Below are positions 5,973 to 14,068 of a DNA stretch of 27,495 nucleotides, one piece after another. The stretch is taken from positions 1 through 27,495 of the IMG/VR virus record IMGVR_UViG_3300008116_000214. The stretch is one strand, 5' to 3'. Within the stretch, counting starts at the first letter, position 1. Every line of letters starts with the position of its first letter. Source of the stretch: a virus. Made by a program: the position numbers and the translations under genes. A model generated the notes under the pieces. It made no database searches. It saw only the letters and a list, made by a program, of their open reading frames with translations, and was not told where the DNA came from.

Positions 5973-6418
5973 TTATTCTCCTTCTTAGGTAAAGGTTTAG
6001 GAACCTTAGCCTTTACTTTATTTACTAGAGTCGGCTCACCTAGCCATGGGAACCATGGTGATGTGTCGTTTCCACAAGTATCCTTGATGGAAATATGTAT
6101 GTGTTTATTGTGCGGATTGGAACCCGTATATTCTCTATCACCTTTTTCAGATGACCAGATTTTTCCTTTAAAGATTAAATACTTAACACGTCTATCAGAC
6201 TTAAGATGTTCATAGACTTCGTGGCAGTTAATGCCACCCAATGTATCGTGCGTTAAGTCTACTGCAAATCCACTATTGTGGTCTGAGTTAGGGTTCTGCT
6301 TGATGTGCTCTTTAGATGGAAGCAGACCGTCAGATGCCTTCAGCCTCTTCGGTCTCAACGCTGTTGCCTGTCGAAGCACAGACTTTGCAGCAGGAGTCGC
6401 AGTCTTGGCAATAATCAT
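5969..6418 (-). CDS. Endolysin, M15-type peptidoglycan peptidase
   Basis: A 149-residue protein with an exact S-x-H-x-x-G-x-A-x-D zinc signature at residues 45-54 (H47 and D54 as ligands) and a second site KHIHIS at 105-110, H108 being the third ligand. This is the VanY / L-alanyl-D-glutamate peptidase fold of family M15, used by many phages to cut peptide cross-links of the cell wall. There is no signal peptide, so export would need the holin. The C-terminus (KVKAKVPKPLPKKENK) is Lys/Pro-rich and may bind the wall. It lies between two small membrane proteins, a standard lysis cassette. Confidence 0.85.
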   Translation of the reverse strand: MIIAKTATPAAKSVLRQATALRPKRLKASDGLLPSKEHIKQNPNSDHNSGFAVDLTHDTLGGINCHEVYEHLKSDRRVKYLIFKGKIWSSEKGDREYTGSNPHNKHIHISIKDTCGNDTSPWFPWLGEPTLVNKVKAKVPKPLPKKENK

Positions 6419-6424
6419 TGTCCC

Positions 6425-6622
6425 TCATTTCTTCTGCATCATAATCTGATATAGAATTTCTACTTTTTCCTCAAGCCTAATGACAGAATCTTTTAAACTT
6501 GTTCCAGAATTTGGTTTAAGTTCATATAGATAATGTTTAACTAGCCATCTTACTGAGCCAGCAAATGCTGTGACGATAGCAATGATGGCAACAAGTAGTG
6601 ATGCCCAGTTAGCAAATGTCAT
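6425..6622 (-). CDS. Small membrane protein with coiled-coil tail (holin or lysis accessory)
   Basis: A 65-residue protein with one N-terminal membrane segment (about residues 6-28, ASLLVAIIAIVTAFAG) followed by an aromatic/basic stretch and a charged heptad-like C-terminus (VIRLEEKVEILYQIM). Its start overlaps the stop of the 666-aa tail gene as TAATG, and it ends six bases before the endolysin start. Position and topology suggest a second holin, an antiholin or a spanin-like accessory; actinobacteria lack a typical outer membrane, and mycobacterial-type phages often carry paired small membrane proteins. No family is recognised. Confidence 0.6.
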   Translation of the reverse strand: MTFANWASLLVAIIAIVTAFAGSVRWLVKHYLYELKPNSGTSLKDSVIRLEEKVEILYQIMMQKK

Positions 6623-8622
6623 TATACTGTCCTAATAGTTATCTCAATGACCCCGCCAAACCCATCAAAGCGCTTGTCGGGTGGTGTCATACGGGTGAAT
6701 GTTACTTCTTCTATGATTGCTTGACGTGACTCTGCGGTAGATAAATCTTGCCAAGTAATAACGTCACCAGATTCTTCAATCTCTTCTAGTAGCGCAATAC
6801 GGGTAGATGCTCTGCCCTCATAGCCAATCATTGTGTTGTATCTATCTGTCTCTACATCAAAGCAGTAGACAGGAAAGCGCATTACGCGCTGACGTGGTGT
6901 AGCAATAGTTGCCTTTGCCTGATAGCCCTTAAATACAGGACCCTTTGTATTGTCATCTGCATCACGACTTAAGACAAACTTGTAAGCAACATACTCTTGA
7001 GCAGTTGCGGGTGTAGATGTGGTTACTTCTACTGGAGTAATGTCTGCATCGTATGTAATGTGGTCATACTCTGTGCCGTTCTTATCTACAGTTTCTAGTA
7101 CCATAGAGCCATAGGTAAAGTCACCGCGTCCAAGAAGACGCTTGAAGTTTTTAGGTTCAAGTGTTCCGTAACGGATGTTACCTGTGGTTATGTAGCCAGA
7201 TGAAATCAATGTGCTGGCATCTTCAATGTAGATATAGCCATCAGTTGAATTAGCGTATGCAGTACAGAATGCAATTCTGTCTCGGACAGATGGGTCATTG
7301 TTTCCAATGAATGCACAAGATGTAGTCTTATGTCCTGATACACCAGAGTAATAAACATCATTTGCGTAGGCAAAGCGTAGAGTTTCTAGTTCATTACCTA
7401 GGTCAATACGGATAAGCCCTGGCTCACCAGCCACAGAGGTGGCACACCATACATAGTGGTCACGAGCAGCAAAGTCATAGCAAGGCTGAGTTGTTTCTAC
7501 AATCAGCGGACCATAGTTAATTGAACCATCTTGGTCAGATACCACTGCAGCACGGATACCTTTGTTAGTACCAATCATCATATAACCAAGGTAGTAGTAA
7601 ATCTTGTGGATAATCTCGCCTACTGGCATCTCTGCTGCTGTTACTGCAGATGTCAGTGTTGGCATTACACCAGCAGTTGAAAGAGTAAACTTCTGGATAG
7701 AAGATTGTATGCCGTTATATCCAGCGATATAAATGGCAGGACCAGATGCTGTAATAGATGTGTATACGTGAGTAGTTGATGGGTGTGTGAATACTAGGTT
7801 GGGTGTAGACGCTGCTGCTGTTGCAGATTCATATACTTTATTGTCAGCGCAGATAACTAAGCGGTCTTTGACATACTCCATAGTGGCATTAGAAACTACC
7901 TGTGAGTTATCAAATACTTTAAATTCATCTGCAGTACTAGCACTTGAACCAGTCAGTGGCTTACCGTATACAGTAAATTTTGTGCCAGCAGATGTTACGT
8001 TAGTAGCCCAGTATGCTTTAGTACCGTCATCACAGGCTGCATAGACTGGATAGACACCAGCACCAGCGTTGTAATCTACAAAGTGAGTTACTGTTCCGTC
8101 TGCTGCAATCTTGTCTAGGTCGTATCCATCGTGTAGCAATACGCCCTTTGTTGTGTTCCACATAATGGAACGCAGTTGTTGGAATGCACGACCATTAGAT
8201 TCAACTGAACCAGTTGTGTTGTGCCCTTGAGTGCAGGAGTTAAGTAGAGTTACCTCTCCCTTAGTCCAGACGTTAACACCTTTGCTATCAGCAAATCGGT
8301 AGTGTCCATTCTCATCAGTAGTTGCTGGGTCATAGAAATTAATGCCGTCACCCGAGTGAAATGACATCTGACTTCTAATCCACCAACCAGTGAGAGATTG
8401 CTCTCCAGGCTCTGCGCCATTATCAAACTGGTCTTTCTTAAAGGGTGCAGTCTGACGGATATATGGACGTGCATCATTGATTGCGTAGATGAATGGAAGA
8501 CCACCCACTGCTACATCATAAGCAACATCAGTGTTCTGCCAGATGGCAGTAGATGAAACTACACCTACGTCAACTGCAATCGCACGTTCGGCACGACCTT
8601 CGGTAATATCACGACCAGCCAC
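6622..8622 (-). CDS. Minor tail / virion protein, beta-rich, 666 aa
   Basis: Starts at GTG 8622 with GGAG a few bases upstream. The N-terminus (AGRDITEGRAERAIAVDVGV) is followed by a segment rich in Gly, Trp and Phe (SFHSGDGINFYDP) and then many short strands with regularly spaced G, Y, T and W (VYPVYAACDDGTKAYWATN, ASGPAIYIAGYNG), as in a beta-propeller or other repeated beta domain running to about residue 430. The C-terminal third (EPKNFKRLLGRGDF onward) is a different beta-rich domain. No enzymatic motif is seen. Position after the fibre genes and before lysis suggests a tail knob, hub or distal receptor-binding component. The general family is familiar in actinophage genomes as a minor tail protein; function is inferred from position. 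Confidence 0.65.
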   Translation of the reverse strand: MAGRDITEGRAERAIAVDVGVVSSTAIWQNTDVAYDVAVGGLPFIYAINDARPYIRQTAPFKKDQFDNGAEPGEQSLTGWWIRSQMSFHSGDGINFYDPATTDENGHYRFADSKGVNVWTKGEVTLLNSCTQGHNTTGSVESNGRAFQQLRSIMWNTTKGVLLHDGYDLDKIAADGTVTHFVDYNAGAGVYPVYAACDDGTKAYWATNVTSAGTKFTVYGKPLTGSSASTADEFKVFDNSQVVSNATMEYVKDRLVICADNKVYESATAAASTPNLVFTHPSTTHVYTSITASGPAIYIAGYNGIQSSIQKFTLSTAGVMPTLTSAVTAAEMPVGEIIHKIYYYLGYMMIGTNKGIRAAVVSDQDGSINYGPLIVETTQPCYDFAARDHYVWCATSVAGEPGLIRIDLGNELETLRFAYANDVYYSGVSGHKTTSCAFIGNNDPSVRDRIAFCTAYANSTDGYIYIEDASTLISSGYITTGNIRYGTLEPKNFKRLLGRGDFTYGSMVLETVDKNGTEYDHITYDADITPVEVTTSTPATAQEYVAYKFVLSRDADDNTKGPVFKGYQAKATIATPRQRVMRFPVYCFDVETDRYNTMIGYEGRASTRIALLEEIEESGDVITWQDLSTAESRQAIIEEVTFTRMTPPDKRFDGFGGVIEITIRTV

Positions 8623-8630
8623 GTTACTCC

Positions 8631-8678
8631 TTAATTAAATGTATTTGTTTTAGTGCAGTTACCGCAGTCTTTACACAT
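8631..8678 (-). CDS. Micro-ORF, 15-residue Cys-rich peptide
   Basis: ATG at 8678-8676 lies in a TAATG overlap with the preceding stop codon and runs 15 codons to TAA 8633-8631, just before the GGAG ribosome site of the next gene. The peptide is MCKDCGNCTKTNTFN, with a CxxCxxC knuckle. The frame exactly fills the gap between the two genes, and the coupling pattern is the same as for every neighbouring gene. The cysteines could bind a metal or thiol, but a non-coding spacer that happens to be open is possible. It is very short, so confidence is modest. Confidence 0.4.
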   Translation of the reverse strand: MCKDCGNCTKTNTFN

Positions 8679-8890
8679 TAGCCGAGAATAGTTTTTAGTT
8701 CATCTTCGGTTAAACCGAGTCGAGCCAATAGCGCAACTTTCTTTGCTTCTTGCTCAGCCTTTGCTTCGGCATAAGCCTTAGCAGCCTTTTCAGCATCTAA
8801 GCGCGCTTTTGTTTCTTCTTTTGTTTCATCGCGCTCAATATCTACGATTTCCCCTGTTTGAATGTTGTGTGTGCGTTCTGTTATTTTCAT
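8678..8890 (-). CDS. Small charged helical protein, possible tail-fibre chaperone
   Basis: A 70-residue protein from ATG 8890; a longer frame back to 8944 would overlap the fibre gene. It starts MKITERTHNIQTGEIVDIER and continues as a long Ala/Glu/Lys helix (residues 25-55) ending in LLARLGLTEDELKTILG. The layout, a short beta start and a charged helix with a small C-terminal helical hairpin, is common in proteins encoded directly after tail fibres, some of which act in fibre assembly. Only one base separates it from the 256-aa fibre gene. No family is confirmed. Confidence 0.65.
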   Translation of the reverse strand: MKITERTHNIQTGEIVDIERDETKEETKARLDAEKAAKAYAEAKAEQEAKKVALLARLGLTEDELKTILG

Positions 8891-8891
8891 G

Positions 8892-9662
8892 TTATGCCGC
8901 GCTTCCATATACATAGACTGTTCCGCCTGTAAAACTTCCAGCAAGAGTCAGAACGGAAATACTTGTTACTGCCGCGCTTCCTCTGTAAATTCCTTGAATA
9001 TTGTAGCCTAGCCAAGCACCACCACCATTAACTCTTATATCTTTCCAGCCTGTAGATTTTCCGCCGTTAATATACATTGCGCCGTAAGAAGCGTTTGAAC
9101 CGCTTGTGTCACCTTGTGCAAATGGTATAACTGTGTTTCCTGTTGCACTTGTCCATTGAACATTGTAATTTTCACTGCTTTGAGCATATTTTGGAGATTG
9201 TCCAGCATAATAATAATTGCTTGCTGTATCTGTGTTTATTTGAAAACAGTGAAATGGATAACTTGTTGAGTTAGTAGTTGCGCTAATAACTATAACCATA
9301 ATTTTATCTATTCCGCTAATACCCGAAACAGTTGTCGTTGAGCCTGATAAAGCCGTTCCACCTGTATTAAGTAGAGAATAACTTGAACTTGCACCGCCTA
9401 CAGAAGCCCATTTTAAACCAGTAGCAGTAGTAGAGTCTGCAGTAAGTACAGTATCGTTAGCACCTACAGCAAGACGAGCAACAGTATCTGCTGCAGTAGC
9501 AGCAATGATGTCACCTTTAGCATCTACAAGAGTAGGGTTAATGGCTGTAGCCTGTGTGATGTAGTCAGGATGTCCGTGTGTACCAGTACCGATTGGATAC
9601 CACACATTGTCTGTAGCATCCCAGGCATAGCCTGGTCTAGGGGTATTGCTTATGGTCGCCAT
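8892..9662 (-). CDS. Tail-fibre-type protein, 256 aa
   Basis: The N-terminal 90 residues (PRPGYAWDATDNVWYPIG, then DAKGDIIAATAADTVARL) are a module seen at the front of many phage fibre and receptor-binding proteins. The C-terminal part, from about residue 95, is rich in Ser, Thr, Gly and Tyr with short strands (NTVIPFAQGDTSGSN, VNGGGAWLGYNIQGIYRG) and is probably a trimeric beta domain that touches the host surface. GAGGAG precedes the TAATG start. It is the third of three fibre-type genes in a row and does not share the jelly-roll domain of the other two, so it may offer a different receptor specificity. Confidence 0.7.
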   Translation of the reverse strand: MATISNTPRPGYAWDATDNVWYPIGTGTHGHPDYITQATAINPTLVDAKGDIIAATAADTVARLAVGANDTVLTADSTTATGLKWASVGGASSSYSLLNTGGTALSGSTTTVSGISGIDKIMVIVISATTNSTSYPFHCFQINTDTASNYYYAGQSPKYAQSSENYNVQWTSATGNTVIPFAQGDTSGSNASYGAMYINGGKSTGWKDIRVNGGGAWLGYNIQGIYRGSAAVTSISVLTLAGSFTGGTVYVYGSAA

Positions 9663-9802
9663 TAGTTATTCTCCTCTAGGTACTTAAGGTATGCCTGATA
9701 ATCAGAGTTGGCTGGGTCTTTAGGAATAGAACAGACTGCACCACTTTCATCAGTGCGTCTAATCATAAAACCTTCTTCAAGTTCTTCGTATGTATATGTC
9801 AT
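9662..9802 (-). CDS. Small acidic protein between fibre genes (46 aa)
   Basis: AGGAGA lies six bases before ATG 9802 and the frame runs 46 codons to TAA 9664-9662, overlapping the next start as TAATG. The product begins MTYTYEELEEGFMIRRTDES and ends in a helix YQAYLKYLEENN; it is strongly acidic. The stretch with PKDPANSDYQAYL resembles segments found near the ends of phage fibre proteins. Its strong ribosome site, coupling and lack of shadow gene argue that it is real. It sits between two fibre genes and may be a fibre chaperone, a fibre cap or a small subunit; none of these is shown. Confidence 0.7.
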   Translation of the reverse strand: MTYTYEELEEGFMIRRTDESGAVCSIPKDPANSDYQAYLKYLEENN

Positions 9803-9810
9803 AGTATCTC

Positions 9811-10866
9811 CTAGAATTCTGCGCTTGCGGTCCAGTTACAAAAAACAAATCTTACTGCAGCAACTGTCATATTTGATGCTCCAGAACTTTTAATAACAAA
9901 AGCAGAATCATTTGTTCGCCAAGCATCTGCTGTATTTGCAACATAATCAGTACCATTGTTATCTGATGCACGATTAGTAGTTCCATTATATGAATAAGTT
10001 GTTATTGTTGGACTCACTCTTTTTGTTACTGCAAATTTAACTAACTGCCAAGTTTCACCAGGAATAATTGTTCCATTAGGAAACCACATTTCACCTGAGT
10101 TAGCAGATGCACCAGGGGTTAATGATTGAGCAATAGATTTTTCAAAGTACCGTTGACACGCAGCAAGTTCACCCTGGATAGTTCCAGTGGCTGTTTCAAA
10201 TGGAGTGGCTACTGAACCTAGTTCTACTTGCACACCCCAAACATCAAGTGTAAAGGTGCTATTGACTGGAAGCCAAAAACGCAAACCCATATAACCAGAG
10301 TGTGTTGTTCCAATAGTTTTACCACTAATGGAAGGAACTGTTGTTGTGTATGTAAACCTTTGCCAAGAAGTTGTTATTGAAAAATTTGTATTAGCAAGGT
10401 CTGTAGAAACCGCACCGCTTGGTGAGCCGCCAGCGCCAAAGTCTTGTTCTAGATTAAGTCTTACTAAAGACATACTAGATGCTGCTTTAGCCCAGAACGA
10501 AATAGTTACTGTTTGACCAGCATAGGTTCTAACATCTTCCATACGGTTTTGGAATAGATTATATGTACCACCAGAACCAGCAACTGATTGTGCGAAGCGA
10601 TAGAAAAAGGCACCTTCATATCCTGCTACAGGTGCGCCACCAGGAGTAAATGCTTGTTGGCTTACAGTACGAGTAGCACCACTTCCGTCCCAAACCACTG
10701 ACCATCTATCGGCTGCAAAGGAACCAGTAGCAGGGTTACTAAAGGAAGTACCACGCTGCCATATTCTGAAGTCACCATTAATGATGGCGTTCTTACCTGC
10801 AATGTTAGGAGATACTGGACCACCACTAGCAGTCTGTGTGTCTGCCGTGTTTCTTGAACGAGCCAT
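9811..10866 (-). CDS. Tail-fibre protein with carbohydrate-binding-like jelly roll, 351 aa
   Basis: A short N-terminus leads at residue 22 into IINGDFRIWQRGTSF, the start of a jelly-roll domain resembling family 4/9-type carbohydrate-binding modules (ADRWSVVWDG, TISFWAKAA, FTLDVWGVQVELG). The domain ends near residue 242 at GELAACQRY, followed by a further beta-rich tail ending in TASAEF. The same domain, in the same order, forms the C-terminus of the 1012-aa fibre two genes upstream, so the pair are paralogues. The protein probably binds host surface sugars. AGGAGG precedes ATG 10866 by about nine bases. Missing is any N-terminal attachment region like that of the large fibre. Confidence 0.75.
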   Translation of the reverse strand: MARSRNTADTQTASGGPVSPNIAGKNAIINGDFRIWQRGTSFSNPATGSFAADRWSVVWDGSGATRTVSQQAFTPGGAPVAGYEGAFFYRFAQSVAGSGGTYNLFQNRMEDVRTYAGQTVTISFWAKAASSMSLVRLNLEQDFGAGGSPSGAVSTDLANTNFSITTSWQRFTYTTTVPSISGKTIGTTHSGYMGLRFWLPVNSTFTLDVWGVQVELGSVATPFETATGTIQGELAACQRYFEKSIAQSLTPGASANSGEMWFPNGTIIPGETWQLVKFAVTKRVSPTITTYSYNGTTNRASDNNGTDYVANTADAWRTNDSAFVIKSSGASNMTVAAVRFVFCNWTASAEF

Positions 10867-10867
10867 A

Positions 10868-11011
10868 TTAGTTGCCTCCTAGTTGTCGTGCTTGCATTTC
10901 ATCATAGGTTGACTTAAGCATCGAGGTAAATTCACCGTTGCCACGGTCAATAATGGCGTGAGTTTCTACTCCGCCTAATGTTTCGATTTCAATAAAGGTT
11001 ACATTTTCCAT
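10868..11011 (-). CDS. Small protein between fibre genes (47 aa)
   Basis: AGGAGA precedes ATG 11011 by seven bases and the frame runs 47 codons to TAA 10870-10868, one base before the next start. The product, MENVTFIEIETLGGVETHAI followed by a central GNGEFTSM turn and a C-terminal helix, is mixed alpha/beta and slightly acidic. No family is recognised, but its good ribosome site, tight spacing and the matching gene at 9662-9802 support it. It could assist folding of the upstream 1012-aa or downstream 351-aa fibre; this is inference from position. Confidence 0.7.
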   Translation of the reverse strand: MENVTFIEIETLGGVETHAIIDRGNGEFTSMLKSTYDEMQARQLGGN

Positions 11012-11020
11012 TTTTATCTC

Positions 11021-14000
11021 CTATAGTTCTGCATTAAAGCCAATAAAAGCACTTAATGAGTTATTTGCTAATAGGCGCGCAGTTCTACCATTTGTTAGAC
11101 CTGAAGTATTTGCTTGAAAAACGATGTTATTGTTAGGAGAAGTTGCCCCACCTGCACTTATAGTAAAACTGCTAACTGCATTAAGTGCGCCACCTATAGC
11201 CTCTTGAATAGCCATATTAGAAAAATCTATAGAAGTAGGGAAAACTCGCATATAAGAAGGTATGCTAATAGACATTAACGCTGTATTTGGTCCATCTGAA
11301 TAACCTAAAGCAAATAATGTAAAAACGTTGCTAGCGCTGTTGGCTCTCCAGTAATACCTTTGGCAAGCAGCCAATTCTCCCTGAATATTTCCTGTTGCAG
11401 TTTGGAAGGCTGTGGCGTTGGAACCTGCTTCTAGTTGCATACCCCAGAAATCACAGGTCATTGTTACACCAGTTGGCATAGCAATGCGAATCTGTAAGTT
11501 TGAGTTTGTTCCAATAGTCACGCCTGACATAGAAGGCAGTGCGACAGTCATTGTGTATCTTGCCCAAGAGGTTGTAAGAGTTGCGCTTCCTACTGTAGTT
11601 GTAACAGTTGAAGAACCACCAGTTGATTGTTGATAAGCATAAACAGTTAACGCTCTTGAAGCGTCTGCTTTAGCCCAGAAAGAAAATGTAACTGTTTGAC
11701 CAGATAATGTTCTAATATCTTCTAGGCGTGTACTAAGGGCTTGAATTGTATTACTTGTACCTGCAACAGATGTGTTCCAACGAAGAAAGTAAGTTCCTTC
11801 GTATCCAGCAATAGGTGCGGTTCCTGGTGTAAATGTTTGCTGGCTAATTGTTCGTGTAAAACTTGTTCCGTCTAACTCTACAAACCAACGGTCTGCAGTA
11901 TATGTTGCATTTGCAGGGTTTGAGAAACTTGTGCCACGCTGCCAAATACCAAAGTCACCGTTGATAATTTTGTTTTTACCAGCAGCAAAGTTGTTAGTGT
12001 TAGCCTGGAAAGCATTGTTAACAGCAGACTGAGTGTAGGTATCAGTAGTTGCAATCTGCAGTGGGCAGATAACTTCTACAATATCTCCAGCCACAGTAGC
12101 AGTAGCAAGTGTAATACTTGTGCCGTTAGTTGCTGTGTACTCAGAACCAGAGCGAGAGAGTAGTACACCGTTAAGGAATACTTGTTCATATCCTGGGCTG
12201 TAAGCCAATGGGATTGAGTAGTCATCATTGCCTGTAAGTACTGTAGTACCTGCAGCAGGTTGTTCAGTCCAGCGTGTGACTACAGTTGTAGGCGCAGTGC
12301 CATCTGTGTCAATCCAGATTTGTCCATCTTGTGGGGATACTGGTTCTGTTGGTTGTGCAAGAGCGCCAGCAACGTTGCCCCAAGAAGAAGTTGTTCCATC
12401 AGTAGTTAAGAACTTACCTGTGTTACCAGTCTGTGATGGAACCACATATTGAGTTGAGTCAGTAGCAACCAAAGTCTTATTTGATGGAATTGTAGTTCCA
12501 TTGATAGATGTAGCAGTAGCCACACCAAGCACAGGAGTAATCAGAGTTGGAGTGTTATCCATTACAAACTTAGAACCAGTACCAGTCTGAGATGCAACAG
12601 ATGTTACATTACCTACAGATGTGATTGGACCAGTCAAGTTGCTTGGGGCAACTACTGTTGTATCTACATAGTTCTTAGTTGCTGCATCTTGTGCAGATGA
12701 AGGGTCTCCAAGACCAGTTACTTTGTTGGTACCCATTGCTAGGTTGCCAGTCATTGTTGAGCCTGACTTAAGAACTACTGTGTCTGAGAAGTTTGCTGTA
12801 TCTGCAAGAGCAGCAGCAATCTCATTAAGAGTATCAAGTGTTGCTGGAGCACCATCAATAAGGTTGTTGATTTGAGTATCAACATATGCCTTTGTTGACG
12901 CATCTGTATTATCTGTAGGTGTAGCAAGGTTTGTAATCTTCTGGCTATTAGCAGATACGCTGCCAGTAGGAGCAGCCATCTGGTCTAGACGATTTGTACG
13001 AACCGCTGTATTGAAATCAGAAATGGTAGATGCTGTCTGTGTTCCTGTGTGGTTAGCACGGGCTAGTGGGTCTGTAGCCAACTTAGATAGTTCAATACCT
13101 GCAGCAGTTGCAATATCAGCATTGACTACTGAGTTAGTAAGGTTAAGTTTGCCATATCCAATTTGAGCAGATGTATTAATATCAGCATTAACAATAGTGC
13201 CATCTAGAATCTTGGCAGATGTTACTGCTCCGTCTGCTAGGTCTCCAGCAACAATAGTGCCATCAGCAATCTTAGCCGAAGTAATCGCGCTATCAGCAAT
13301 ATCACCAGTAGCAATAGTTCCGTCAAGAATCTTTGCTGAGGTAATTGCTCCATCGGCAATATCTCCTGCAACAATTGTTCCGTCTGCTATCTTTGCGCTA
13401 GTAACTGCTGAGTCAGCAATCTTTCCTGTGGTTACTGCAGTTGGGGCTAGTTTGCCCTCTGTGACTGATAGGTCATCAATCTTAGTTGTGCCTACAGCAC
13501 CAGTTGCAATCTTACCGCTTGTGATAGCAGAGTCTGCAATGTCGCCAGTAGCAATTGTAAGGTCTGCAATCTTGGCAGATGTAATAGCGCTGTCAGCAAT
13601 CTTGGCTGTTGTAACGTTAGCATCTGTAATCTTTGCAGTTGTTACAGCGTTAGATGCAAGCATTGTAGTTGATACGTTGCCAGTGCCAGTTGATAGAGTT
13701 ACGTTAGCAATAGTCAACCCGTGAGCAGTTGTAGTATTTTCAATATGATTATTGGCTTCACGGTAGTCGCGACCAATAGCCATATGACGAACTACTGCAC
13801 CAGCAGAGTGAGTCTGACCAGTAGAGCCATCAATACCACGAACGATAGTTAGTGTGTTAGTACTGACGGCGGTGACATCTACAATTTCTTCAAGTGCTGT
13901 ATCTGGGTCAATTACTACTGTAAAGGTTTCACCAGCGGAGATTGTTACACCACCTAGTAGGGCAGAACCTGACACAACAGTGGCAGATGTACCGCTTGAT

Positions 14001-14059
14001 GTGAGTGCACCTGTCAGCGTAGTTTGCTGAGAGCGTGAGGAGTATTTTCTAGTTGTCAT
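11021..14059 (-). CDS. Large tail-fibre protein, 1012 aa
   Basis: Domains in order: N-terminal beta module, 1-110, with SSGTSATVV and VRGIDGSTGQTHSAGAVV; a run of in-register ten-residue repeats, 131-300, expected to form a trimeric or beta-helical shaft; linker modules 330-470 containing the phage-fibre motifs TDASTKAYVDTQI and DAATKNYVDTT; a beta region 560-670 (DGQIWIDTDGTAP, EQVFLNGVLL); and a C-terminal jelly-roll receptor-binding domain from 695 (IINGDFGIWQRGTSF) to about 905, plus a beta tail ending FIGFNAEL. The N-terminus presumably attaches to the tail and the C-terminus to the host. AAGGA precedes ATG 14059. The central repeats also create a long open frame on the other strand that is not a gene. 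Confidence 0.8.
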   Translation of the reverse strand: MTTRKYSSRSQQTTLTGALTSSGTSATVVSGSALLGGVTISAGETFTVVIDPDTALEEIVDVTAVSTNTLTIVRGIDGSTGQTHSAGAVVRHMAIGRDYREANNHIENTTTAHGLTIANVTLSTGTGNVSTTMLASNAVTTAKITDANVTTAKIADSAITSAKIADLTIATGDIADSAITSGKIATGAVGTTKIDDLSVTEGKLAPTAVTTGKIADSAVTSAKIADGTIVAGDIADGAITSAKILDGTIATGDIADSAITSAKIADGTIVAGDLADGAVTSAKILDGTIVNADINTSAQIGYGKLNLTNSVVNADIATAAGIELSKLATDPLARANHTGTQTASTISDFNTAVRTNRLDQMAAPTGSVSANSQKITNLATPTDNTDASTKAYVDTQINNLIDGAPATLDTLNEIAAALADTANFSDTVVLKSGSTMTGNLAMGTNKVTGLGDPSSAQDAATKNYVDTTVVAPSNLTGPITSVGNVTSVASQTGTGSKFVMDNTPTLITPVLGVATATSINGTTIPSNKTLVATDSTQYVVPSQTGNTGKFLTTDGTTSSWGNVAGALAQPTEPVSPQDGQIWIDTDGTAPTTVVTRWTEQPAAGTTVLTGNDDYSIPLAYSPGYEQVFLNGVLLSRSGSEYTATNGTSITLATATVAGDIVEVICPLQIATTDTYTQSAVNNAFQANTNNFAAGKNKIINGDFGIWQRGTSFSNPANATYTADRWFVELDGTSFTRTISQQTFTPGTAPIAGYEGTYFLRWNTSVAGTSNTIQALSTRLEDIRTLSGQTVTFSFWAKADASRALTVYAYQQSTGGSSTVTTTVGSATLTTSWARYTMTVALPSMSGVTIGTNSNLQIRIAMPTGVTMTCDFWGMQLEAGSNATAFQTATGNIQGELAACQRYYWRANSASNVFTLFALGYSDGPNTALMSISIPSYMRVFPTSIDFSNMAIQEAIGGALNAVSSFTISAGGATSPNNNIVFQANTSGLTNGRTARLLANNSLSAFIGFNAEL
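13160..13669 (-). repeat. Tandem 30-bp coding repeats (decapeptide shaft)
   Basis: Seventeen consecutive ten-codon units lie in register from residue 131 to 300 of the large fibre. The consensus is roughly [ST]-[AG]-[KD]-I-[AL]-D-[GS]-[TA]-[IV]-[TV], for example SAKIADGTIV, AGDIADGAIT, SAKILDGTIA, TGDIADSAIT. Units at residues 221-290 come in near-identical 20-residue pairs, giving a higher-order 60-base period. The regular Ile/Val spacing suggests a stacked beta shaft. Long near-identical DNA units of this type can recombine and change repeat number, which would alter fibre length. Confidence 0.8.
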
Positions 14060-14068
14060 TCAGGTTCC

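Noticed and set aside
13197-13724. Long plus-strand open frame opposite the large fibre
   Set aside because: It arises from the tandem repeat units being open in several frames; it has the repeat period, no ribosome site and no protein-like composition.
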